Shown piece after piece: positions 13,188 to 19,470 of a stretch of 19,470 nt of DNA. The DNA comes from Syntrophomonadaceae bacterium. GTDB lineage: Bacteria > Bacillota > Dethiobacteria > DTU022. The notes under the pieces were generated by a model. It was not told where the DNA came from. It saw nothing but the letters and a program-made list of their open reading frames with translations, and did no database searches. Location: contig SLBE01000024.1 in NCBI GenBank assembly GCA_007126465.1, forward strand, positions 1 through 19,470. Direction: 5' to 3'. The position numbers were made by a program, and so were the translations under genes. Numbering within the stretch: the first letter of the stretch is position 1; each line of letters begins with the position of its first letter.

Positions 13188-13532
13188 CTAGGCTTCTTTG
13201 TCAGCTTCAGGATTAATTCCTTCACTGATAGCGCTGTTAACTTCCTGCATAAACTGGCTGAAGTCATTTTGTGCCTTAGCGTAAGCCTGGATTGTCAGGT
13301 TCGTATCCATTTTGCTTTTTAGATCATTAAACTGCTGAAGCTGATCTTCGCTGGGTTGAACCCCGGACTGCTGTGCAAACTGTATCTGCTGCTGCAGTTC
13401 CTGTATCTCTTTAATCATTTGACTTGCTTCAGTATCTTCCTGCATATTTTCAGAAACTCTTTCCAGTTCCTGGTATTGCTCAGTACTTCTGATCTCCTTA
13501 CCCAAATCTCTTGCTTTTTCCATCACACTCAT
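13188..13532 (-). CDS. YlbF/YmcA-family protein
   Basis: The 114-residue, mostly helical protein has the layout of the YlbF/YmcA (Com_YlbF) family. An N-terminal helix MEKARDLGKEIRSTEQYQEL is followed by a long Gln/Glu-rich helix (IKEIQELQQQIQFAQQSG) and a DFSQFMQEVNSAISEG end. In Bacillus, YlbF, YmcA and YaaT form a complex that guides RNase Y and affects competence, biofilm and sporulation. Which paralogue this is cannot be told, and there are no supporting neighbours. I chose ATG 13532, 8 nt after AGGAGG (13541-13546 on the + strand). The preceding gap to the alcohol dehydrogenase stop is 104 nt. It shares the bidirectional terminator with the usp genes. Confidence 0.8.
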   Translation of the reverse strand: MSVMEKARDLGKEIRSTEQYQELERVSENMQEDTEASQMIKEIQELQQQIQFAQQSGVQPSEDQLQQFNDLKSKMDTNLTIQAYAKAQNDFSQFMQEVNSAISEGINPEADKEA

Positions 13533-13636
13533 CAAAAAAACCTCCTGAAATTAAATTCAATTTATCCCCTTCTGTTAATGATCCCCCGATTCCTTCCTCA
13601 TCTTAAAAATTAATCAATAAAACTTGGCGCATTTGC

Positions 13637-14836
13637 TTATTTGCCTTTTAACTTGTAGAGCAGTTTTTCAAAATCTTTTGCCCACAATAATTTTGGAACA
13701 GGGTAAGCGGGGTTACCCTCTTCTTCAATCCTTTTGGCCAGCGTCGGAATATCTTCTTCTTTGATTTCTTTGACAGTAGAAGGGATATCCATATTTCGGT
13801 TTAAATCCCGGATGCCATTTATCAGCTTGTCAGTGAGGACCTGTTTTTCTTCGGAGGCATCCCCCAACCCGGCAGCAACTGCCAGGTCGGCCATTTTATC
13901 TGCGCAGGCATCCTTTGACAGTTCCAGTATATATGGTAAGACAATGGCATTGGCCAGGCCGTGAGGCAAACCGTAAACACCACCCAGGTTATGAGCGACA
14001 GCATGCACATACCCTACATAAGCACGGGTAAAGGCCTTCCCTCCATAATGGGAAGCGAGAAGCATTGCTTCCCGGGCTTTCATATCTGTGCCGTCACGAT
14101 ATGAGTGTTCCAGGTTTTGAAAAGTCAGCTTGACTGCTTCAACGGCCCATTTATTAGTCTTTGGAGTGCCGATCAAGCCAATGTATGCTTCAATGGCATG
14201 GGTCAGGGCATCCATACCGGTAGTGGAAGTCAGGTGAGGAGGAAGGCCGAGCAACAATTCAGGATCTAAAATACAGGCTTTGGGACAAATTTTCATATCA
14301 TTAATGGCGAACTTTTCATGTTCTTCCGGGTCGGTTATCACTGCAACTATAGTTGCTTCCGTTCCGGTGCCTGCAGTTGTCGGAATCGCCAGCAAAAACG
14401 GAACCCTGCGCCAGAGTTTGAATAAGCCTTTCATCTTTTTTACCGGTTTTTTATTGGTTGTTCTGGCGGCAATAATTTTTGCGCAGTCGATGGGAGATCC
14501 ACCCCCGAAAGCAACAACTCCCCGGCAGTGGTTTTCAATGTATACCTTTAAGCCCTCTTCTACATTCTGTATGGTAGGGTTAGGTTGGATATTACTGAAA
14601 ACTGTATAGGTTATACCACCCTTCTGTAAAGATTCCAGGAGACTGTCAATCAGGCCGATTTTAGCAATATCCTGATCGGTTACAACAAGAACATTGTTAA
14701 TGCCATCTGCTTTGAGTATTTCGGGGCAGCGAGCGGTGCTGCCCGGTCCGCTGACAACTTCCGGCTCGGGTATCGGTAAGACCCTGGATAATAGTTTGAA
14801 AATAAAATGCCTGGTTCGGGCGTAAATCTTTTTCAT
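13637..14836 (-). CDS. Iron-containing alcohol dehydrogenase
   Basis: The 399-residue protein is a group III (iron-type) alcohol dehydrogenase of normal length. The NAD(P)-binding motif is GGGSPID (111-117), with TTAGTGTE (153-160). Metal ligands are visible as Asp209 and His213 (MDALTHAIEAY), His278 (GYVHAVAHN) and His292 (LPHGLANA). Such enzymes reduce aldehydes or oxidise alcohols in the cytoplasm; the substrate cannot be predicted from sequence. Its ATG overlaps the TGA of the DUF1638 gene by four bases (ATGA), with GGGAG upstream, so the two are translationally coupled. It closes the threonine-degradation operon. A role with acetaldehyde or aminoacetone-type products is possible but unproven. 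Confidence 0.92.
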   Translation of the reverse strand: MKKIYARTRHFIFKLLSRVLPIPEPEVVSGPGSTARCPEILKADGINNVLVVTDQDIAKIGLIDSLLESLQKGGITYTVFSNIQPNPTIQNVEEGLKVYIENHCRGVVAFGGGSPIDCAKIIAARTTNKKPVKKMKGLFKLWRRVPFLLAIPTTAGTGTEATIVAVITDPEEHEKFAINDMKICPKACILDPELLLGLPPHLTSTTGMDALTHAIEAYIGLIGTPKTNKWAVEAVKLTFQNLEHSYRDGTDMKAREAMLLASHYGGKAFTRAYVGYVHAVAHNLGGVYGLPHGLANAIVLPYILELSKDACADKMADLAVAAGLGDASEEKQVLTDKLINGIRDLNRNMDIPSTVKEIKEEDIPTLAKRIEEEGNPAYPVPKLLWAKDFEKLLYKLKGK

Positions 14837-15507
14837 TGCAGCTCCCTTCCGCAGATACCGGTATCCTGCATGGTTATAGTTTTTCCTGGCTCAATTACGA
14901 TAAACTCTTCGTGCCAATTTTGCTCAAGGGCGTCTTTTAGCAGATCCAGGTCAGCCGGAATTACCTTTAACTCCAGGTTTAATTCAGCGGCAATTTCTTT
15001 AGCCTCCTCTAAAAAAAGGCCGGTATCATAAGCACCGGTATCAATTACCACCAGGTGGGTGTAATGTTTAAGCATTGTGCCAAAGATGCCCTTTGTTCTC
15101 TCTTTCCCGTATTTTTCCACACTCCTGGTATATTCCTGCCAGATATTATTCTCATACCTGAGCCATCCCTTGGTCAGGTAGTATGCTGCAGACTTTTCTT
15201 CGATCATTTTTCGCTTGCTGTTTCCACCGAGAAAAAGTGATATGCAATCATCAACCCTGGGTACGACCAGGGTGGCATTAGTTGAAGCAAGCCCCAGCAG
15301 GGCATTGCCGCACAGCCCGAAAATAAGGAGAATATAATCGCTGTCTGTTATTTCGTCTATAGTATTTTGCAGCGTATCCCTCAGTTTTTCAGGATAATTG
15401 TGCAGGCCGGACTCAATCCATTTTACCGGGTAGCCAATTTCTGTTTTAGTCAGGGTCTGGTTTACTTCATCTTCTAATGTCTTACAGGCAATAATTGTTG
15501 TTTTCAT
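14833..15507 (-). CDS. DUF1638 domain-containing protein
   Basis: The 224-residue protein matches the DUF1638 pattern: a Cys near the start (Cys8), the LHNYPEKLRDTLQ segment, the GLCGNALLGL loop, VPRVDDCISLFLGG, and AAYYLTKGWLRYE. The conserved Cys and Asp residues suggest a metal or cofactor site. The biochemical function is unknown. From family knowledge, DUF1638 genes often sit among corrinoid-dependent methyltransferase genes, and a homocysteine-methyltransferase-domain gene lies just across the divergent promoter here. The start follows AAAGGAG by 5 nt and lies 14 nt after the kbl stop. It overlaps the alcohol dehydrogenase gene by 4 nt, so it belongs to the tdh-kbl operon. Confidence 0.8.
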   Translation of the reverse strand: MKTTIIACKTLEDEVNQTLTKTEIGYPVKWIESGLHNYPEKLRDTLQNTIDEITDSDYILLIFGLCGNALLGLASTNATLVVPRVDDCISLFLGGNSKRKMIEEKSAAYYLTKGWLRYENNIWQEYTRSVEKYGKERTKGIFGTMLKHYTHLVVIDTGAYDTGLFLEEAKEIAAELNLELKVIPADLDLLKDALEQNWHEEFIVIEPGKTITMQDTGICGRELQ

Positions 15508-15521
15508 TGGTGCTCCTTTGT

Positions 15522-16709
15522 CTATATTACGTTGAGCTCTTTTCCGACTTTAATAAAGGCATCTACAGCTTTGTCCAGGTGCTCTTTTTCGTGGGCCGCA
15601 GAAAGCTGGACCCTGATCCGCGCCTTTCCTTTTGGAACAACCGGGTAGGCGAAACCGATCACATAGATACCTTCATTTAACATCAGGTCGGCCATCTTCA
15701 GGGCAAGCGGTTCATCGTACAGCATGACCGGAACAATTGCCGTATCCCCGGGGACAATTGTAAAACCGGCGTCTAACATTTTGCCTCGAAAGTAAGCGGC
15801 ATTTTCCCTGACCTTACTCTGCAGATCGGTTGAAGCAGAAAGCATTTCCAGTACCTTTAGAGTTCCTCCGACAATGGCCGGAGCCAGGGAATTTGAAAAC
15901 AGGTATGGCCTTGAACGCTGCCGCAGCATCTCAATCAGTTCTTTTCGTCCGGAAGTACAGCCGCCCATTGCTCCGCCCAGGGCTTTGCCAAAGGTTGTGG
16001 TAATCAGGTCTATTTTATCTTCCAGGCCAAAATGTTCATGAGTGCCCCGGCCGCTTGTGCCGATATACCCGGTGGCGTGGCTGTCATCAACCATAACCAG
16101 GGAGTCATACTTATCTGCCAGCTCACAAATTTCCGGCAGCCTGGCGATGTCTCCATCCATTGAAAACACTCCGTCAGTGGCTATTATTCGATATTTTGAC
16201 TGCTGTGCCTGCTTGAGGCATTCTTCTAGTTCCGCCATATCCGAGTGGCGGTAGCGGTAGCGGGCTGCTTTGCAAAGTCGAACCCCGTCGATAATTGAAG
16301 CATGATTAAGCTCGTCTGATATAATGGCGCTTTCCGCGTCAAGCAGGGGTTCAAATATTCCTCCGTTAGCGTCGAAACAGGCGGCATAGAGAATGGTATC
16401 TTCCATGCCTAAAAAGACAGAGACCTTTTCTTCAAGCTCTTTATGAATTTGTGTTGTTCCGCAAATGAAGCGGACCGAAGATAGTCCGTAGCCCCATTTG
16501 TTCATTGTTTCCTGTGCTGCCTTAATAATTTCCGGGTGGTTGGAGAGGCCTAGATAGTTATTGGCGCAAAAGTTAAAGACTTTTTTCCCTCCGGATACTT
16601 CAATTTCTGCTGACTGTGAGCTTTCAATGATTCTTTCCTGTTTAAACAGGCCCTGTTCTTTCAGCTCGCTGAACTGTTCCTGCAAGTCGCTGATTATTGT
16701 TTTTGACAT
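15522..16709 (-). CDS. kbl: 2-amino-3-ketobutyrate CoA ligase (glycine C-acetyltransferase)
   Basis: The 395-residue protein is a pyridoxal-phosphate enzyme of the alpha-oxoamine synthase family at KBL length. PLP-site features are Lys242 in TTFGKALGG, DDSHATG (208-214) with His211, and DELNHAS with His136. KBL cleaves 2-amino-3-oxobutyrate with CoA to give glycine and acetyl-CoA. Other family members (BioF, HemA, serine palmitoyltransferase) are less likely because threonine dehydrogenase is encoded 32 nt upstream. The start is ATG 16709, 8 nt after GGAGG. It is the second gene of the operon tdh-kbl-DUF1638-alcohol dehydrogenase. Confidence 0.95.
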   Translation of the reverse strand: MSKTIISDLQEQFSELKEQGLFKQERIIESSQSAEIEVSGGKKVFNFCANNYLGLSNHPEIIKAAQETMNKWGYGLSSVRFICGTTQIHKELEEKVSVFLGMEDTILYAACFDANGGIFEPLLDAESAIISDELNHASIIDGVRLCKAARYRYRHSDMAELEECLKQAQQSKYRIIATDGVFSMDGDIARLPEICELADKYDSLVMVDDSHATGYIGTSGRGTHEHFGLEDKIDLITTTFGKALGGAMGGCTSGRKELIEMLRQRSRPYLFSNSLAPAIVGGTLKVLEMLSASTDLQSKVRENAAYFRGKMLDAGFTIVPGDTAIVPVMLYDEPLALKMADLMLNEGIYVIGFAYPVVPKGKARIRVQLSAAHEKEHLDKAVDAFIKVGKELNVI

Positions 16710-16741
16710 CTTTAAATCCTCCGTTTTAGCTATTCTCAGCC

Positions 16742-17695
16742 TTATTTAAGCCTTTCACCTAACACTTTAAGCATATCTTTCGTCATTTCAGCCAGGTCGT
16801 ACTGAGGTTGCCAGCCCCATTCCCGGCGGGCAGCTGAATCATCCAGGGAGTTGGGCCAGCTGTCTGCAATAGCCTGCCTGACCGGATCTATATCATAATC
16901 AATTTCAAAGCCGGGAATATGTTTTTTAATTTCTGCAGCCAGCTTTTTCGGAGTAACCGTTATGGCTGATACGTTAAAAGCATTACGGTGTTTTAGTTTC
17001 TCCGAATCCGCTTCCATCAGATTCAGGGCTCCTTTCAGGACATCCGGCATGTAGATCATATCGATAGAGCTGTTTTCTTCGAGGAAACAGGTATATCGCC
17101 CGTGTTTGATGGCATCGTAAAAAATATGGACTGCATAGTCGGTAGTACCACCGCCCGGCAGCGCTGCGCTGGAGATTACCCCGGGGTACCTCAACCCGCG
17201 TATATCAAGCCCGTACTTGCTGTGGTAATAATCGCAGAGCAGCTCACCTGAAACCTTGGAAACACCGTAAATTGATGTCGGTCTCATGATAGTATCCTGG
17301 GGAGTTTTATCTTTTGGCGAATCAGGCCCGAAAACAGCAATCGAGCTGGGGAAAAAAATAGCACAGTTGTAACTGCGGGCAGCCTCGAGGACATTGTTCA
17401 GGCCGTCCATATTCACTGCCCACAGGGCCTGGGGATCTTCTTCCCCTGTTGCAGATAGGAGGGAGGCCAGATGGTAAACAGTATCTATCCTGTGCATGTC
17501 TATTACCTCTGCAAGTCTTTCCCGGTCAGTAATATCAAGCAGCTCAAATGGTCCGTTTTCTGCAACCTCTGTATAAACATCTTTTTCCCTGTGGCCGGAG
17601 GCTACAACATTCTCTGTTCCGTATTTTTCCCTTAAAAAAGGGACTAGTTCGGTGCCAATCTGGCCCAGTGCACCGGTTATCAAAACTTTCTTCAT
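16742..17695 (-). CDS. tdh: L-threonine 3-dehydrogenase, SDR/epimerase type
   Basis: The 317-residue NAD-dependent epimerase/dehydratase-fold protein has GALGQIG at 8-14 for NAD binding and Ser117/118, Tyr143 and Lys147 (YGVSK) for catalysis. Length, the LASLLSATGEEDP loop and the ITVTPKKLAAEIKK C-terminal region fit the short-chain type of threonine dehydrogenase, unrelated to the zinc-dependent E. coli Tdh. It oxidises threonine to 2-amino-3-oxobutyrate, which the next gene product cleaves. The start is ATG 17695 with AAGGAGG upstream, separated by a small GGGGTTCCCC palindrome. It heads the operon; a - strand promoter must lie in 17696-17916, but I could not pin it down. Confidence 0.92.
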   Translation of the reverse strand: MKKVLITGALGQIGTELVPFLREKYGTENVVASGHREKDVYTEVAENGPFELLDITDRERLAEVIDMHRIDTVYHLASLLSATGEEDPQALWAVNMDGLNNVLEAARSYNCAIFFPSSIAVFGPDSPKDKTPQDTIMRPTSIYGVSKVSGELLCDYYHSKYGLDIRGLRYPGVISSAALPGGGTTDYAVHIFYDAIKHGRYTCFLEENSSIDMIYMPDVLKGALNLMEADSEKLKHRNAFNVSAITVTPKKLAAEIKKHIPGFEIDYDIDPVRQAIADSWPNSLDDSAARREWGWQPQYDLAEMTKDMLKVLGERLK

Positions 17696-17780
17696 CTGGG
17701 GAACCCCTCCTTGTATTTTAGTGATATTGCATTATTCTCTTTTTCTGCTTTGATTTCCTTTTCAGTTATCTGCCCGGGTT

Positions 17781-17789
17781 TGTTATAAT
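17781..17789 (+). promoter_or_regulatory. Extended -10 promoter for the homocysteine methyltransferase gene
   Basis: TGTTATAAT is a perfect extended -10 (TGnTATAAT). The -35 region is weak (TTCAGT at 17761-17766, 17-nt spacer), as is common for extended -10 promoters. A start near 17796 would give a leader of about 120 nt. A second TATAAT at 17863-17868 has no good -35. I see no SAM-riboswitch or T-box consensus in the leader. Confidence 0.45.
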
Positions 17790-17916
17790 AGCAGTGTAAG
17801 TTTCTGTTAAGCTTGCTTATGTTTATTCAGCAGGCTGTGCAGTTATTAGTTTAGGTAGGGCATATAATAAATGTACAGAGTTGAATGCAATAAATTAGAA
17901 AGTGGTGATTAAGTAA

Positions 17917-18783
17917 ATGGACTTAAAAAAAATGTTGAATGAGAAAAAAGTGTTATTTTTTGACGGGGGAACAGGGACGGAGCTCGCCAGGCGCGGGGTT
18001 GAAGCCAGCGGGATTACCAACCTGAATAACCCTGACGCTATACTTAAATTTCATCAGGACTACGCTGAGCTTGGGGCAGATGCCCTGACCACCAACACGT
18101 TTACCATGAACAGGATCAGTGTGGAATCTAAAGAACAGGATATTGATATTCGTGAAGTAAACCTGGCCGGTGCCCGGTTGGCCAGGCAGGCTGCCGCTGA
18201 TAAATGTTATGTCTTTGGTGGCATCGGCCCTACCGGAAAGCTGCTGGAACCCTACGGCACTTATAAAGAAGAGCAATTTATTGATAATTTTGCCGAGCAG
18301 GCCCGCTTTTTACTGGAAGGTAAAGTCGATGCCTTTATTATAGAGACAATGACCGACCTGCGCGAGGCAATCTGTGCTTTGAAAGCTGTTCGCTCCGAAA
18401 CGGATTTGCCGGTAATTGTAACGCTTTCCTTTTCTGAAACCGGTAAGGGAGGCAGGACAATCATGGGTAACAGCACCAGTGAGATTGCCAAAGCCCTTGA
18501 AAAAGAAGGAGCCAGCGCTGTCGGCGCCAATTGCGGTGATCTGTCACCGCTGGAGATGGCTGAAATTGCAGCTCTTTACAGGGAAAATACTGAACTTCCC
18601 ATTCTTATTCAGCCTAATGCCGGAAAGCCGAAGTTAAAAGGTGACGAAACAGTATACGATATGACCCCTGAAGATTTTGCCGGAGGAGTTATGCAGGGCA
18701 TTAAGAATGGCGCTGCCCTGGTCGGGGGCTGCTGCGGAACCACCCTGGAGCACCTTTCTGCGGTTTATAAGCAGGCCAGGTAA
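17917..18783 (+). CDS. Homocysteine S-methyltransferase domain protein
   Basis: The 288-residue protein is the (beta/alpha)8 homocysteine-methyltransferase domain as found at the N-terminus of MetH and in BHMT and MmuM. The zinc ligands are Cys206 (GANCGD) and Cys272/Cys273 (GGCCGT). DGGTGTEL (16-23) and TNTF (59-62) are also typical. It would transfer a methyl group to homocysteine in the cytoplasm. There is no cobalamin or folate domain, so it either uses a small methyl donor such as S-methylmethionine or betaine, or works with separate corrinoid and folate partners, as is common in anaerobes. The start is ATG 17917 after GGTGAT (17904-17909). The gene is divergent from the tdh operon. Confidence 0.88.
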   Translation: MDLKKMLNEKKVLFFDGGTGTELARRGVEASGITNLNNPDAILKFHQDYAELGADALTTNTFTMNRISVESKEQDIDIREVNLAGARLARQAAADKCYVFGGIGPTGKLLEPYGTYKEEQFIDNFAEQARFLLEGKVDAFIIETMTDLREAICALKAVRSETDLPVIVTLSFSETGKGGRTIMGNSTSEIAKALEKEGASAVGANCGDLSPLEMAEIAALYRENTELPILIQPNAGKPKLKGDETVYDMTPEDFAGGVMQGIKNGAALVGGCCGTTLEHLSAVYKQAR

Positions 18784-18797
18784 AGCTAGCACCAGCA

Positions 18798-18820
18798 GGT
18801 AATCATAAAAAATGATTGCC
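18798..18820 (+). other. Hairpin after the homocysteine methyltransferase gene
   Basis: GGTAATCA (18798-18805) pairs with TGATTGCC (18813-18820), with one G-U, around the A-rich loop TAAAAAA. It begins 14 nt after the stop codon. No T run follows, so it may be only a partial terminator before the next gene. Confidence 0.35.
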
Positions 18821-18900
18821 GCCCGGTCTGCTTAAGAAAACCACGCTCGCTGATCGTTACACAGGCAGAGCAATAAAAAAATTATAGCAGGGGTGAGTAA

Positions 18901-19470
18901 ATGGAAAATATCAGAACAGTATGTCCTCTGGATTGCTGGGATCAGTGCGGCTTTATTGTGAAAAAAGATGGCGAAAAGGTCAAGGGGATTGAAGCTGATC
19001 CTACCCACCCGGTAACCGGAAGCATGATCTGCAGCAAGGGTAGACTGCACCTGCAGCGCACCAATCACCCTGATCGGCTGCGGCATCCTCTGCTGAAAGA
19101 GGGAAATTCCTTTAAAAAAATTACCTGGGCCCAGGCCCTTGAAGTTATTGCTGATAAAATCAGGATTGCTTTAAATGATCATGGTCCGCTTTCTCTACTG
19201 CATTTCTACGATGGTGGTTATACCGGCCTGGTAAAAAATATAGAATCCCGTTTCTTTAGTGCGCTGGGCGGATGCACCACACACAGGGGCAGTCTTTGCT
19301 GGGGGGCGGGTTTGGCTGCCCAGGAATATGATTTTGGAGCTGTCAAAAGTAACCCCTACCAGGACCTGCTAAACGCCAGAATGATTATTGTTTGGGGACG
19401 TAACCCTGCATACACTTCGATACACCAGATGAATTATATCCGCCAGGCCCGGGCTGGAGGGACAAAGGTG
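18901..19470 (+). CDS. Molybdopterin oxidoreductase, N-terminal part (cut by window edge)
   Basis: An open frame runs from ATG 18901 to the window edge (190 residues, no stop). It starts with a [4Fe-4S] ligand set Cys8-x3-Cys12-x3-Cys16-x27-Cys44 (VCPLDCWDQCG and SMICSKG), typical of the Mo/W-bisPGD (DMSO reductase) family. HPLLKEG and a KITWAQALEVIADKI segment follow, then GSLCWGAG, in which Cys133 is a good candidate for the Mo/W ligand. VWGRNPAYTSIHQM is the dinucleotide-binding region. Family members include formate dehydrogenases, thiosulfate/polysulfide reductases and acetylene hydratase; the specific reaction cannot be told from this part. There is no Tat signal, so it should be cytoplasmic. 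GGGGTGAG precedes the start. Confidence 0.88.
   Translation, partial: MENIRTVCPLDCWDQCGFIVKKDGEKVKGIEADPTHPVTGSMICSKGRLHLQRTNHPDRLRHPLLKEGNSFKKITWAQALEVIADKIRIALNDHGPLSLLHFYDGGYTGLVKNIESRFFSALGGCTTHRGSLCWGAGLAAQEYDFGAVKSNPYQDLLNARMIIVWGRNPAYTSIHQMNYIRQARAGGTKV

Noticed and set aside
17790..17916. Possible SAM riboswitch or T-box in the leader of the homocysteine methyltransferase gene
   Set aside because: The leader length would allow one, but none of the conserved S-box or T-box blocks are visible.
18832..19086. Open frame on the - strand near the right edge
   Set aside because: It is opposite the clear start of a molybdopterin oxidoreductase with conserved Fe-S cysteines.
1..19470. CRISPR array, tRNA, rRNA, insertion sequence or selenocysteine signal
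   Set aside because: I found no regularly spaced repeats, cloverleaf-like or rRNA-like sequence, transposase or in-frame TGA with a conserved context.

Overview
The window reads as chromosomal DNA of an anaerobic Gram-positive bacterium of the Clostridia/Bacillota type. The evidence is strong AGGAGG-type ribosome binding sites, several TTG starts, a YlbF-family protein, a threonine dehydrogenase/KBL pair, a homocysteine methyltransferase and a molybdopterin oxidoreductase. The assignment is inference; no rRNA or tRNA gene is present to fix it. I see no insertion sequence, phage gene or CRISPR array.

Region 1 (1-5630, + strand) looks like a catabolic operon. It holds the last codons of a probable TRAP-transporter permease, an Asp/Glu-racemase-family protein, an M24 hydrolase closely resembling ectoine hydrolase (DoeA/EutD), a PanB-type hydroxymethyltransferase, a TIM-barrel protein resembling peptidase U32, a Glu/Leu/Phe/Val dehydrogenase, and the C-terminal remnant of a RidA protein. 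Most gaps between these genes contain an RNA hairpin. Neither the ectoine pathway nor pantothenate synthesis is complete here, so the substrate is unknown.

Region 2 (5717-11783) is the most unusual part. A polytopic membrane protein with an embedded spermidine-synthase-like domain overlaps a radical SAM gene of the AmmeMemoRadiSam type. That gene runs tail to tail into a second radical SAM gene of the PflX type. Both radical SAM proteins carry an N-terminal twin-arginine-like motif, a hydrophobic stretch and a lipobox-like Cys, so both are predicted to be exported, membrane-anchored lipoproteins. Radical SAM chemistry outside the cytoplasm would be very unusual. Upstream of the second one, on the same strand, is a baeRF (eRF1-like) family protein.

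Region 3 (11784-13532) has an AT-rich regulatory region, two tandem universal stress proteins (51% identical; one has lost a glycine of the ATP-binding motif), a clear bidirectional terminator, and a YlbF-family protein on the opposite strand.

Region 4 (13637-17695, - strand) is a compact operon: SDR-type threonine dehydrogenase, 2-amino-3-ketobutyrate CoA ligase, a DUF1638 protein and an iron-containing alcohol dehydrogenase. It predicts threonine breakdown to glycine and acetyl-CoA, plus an alcohol/aldehyde redox step. Diverging from it on the + strand are a homocysteine S-methyltransferase-domain protein and the start of a molybdopterin oxidoreductase cut by the window edge.
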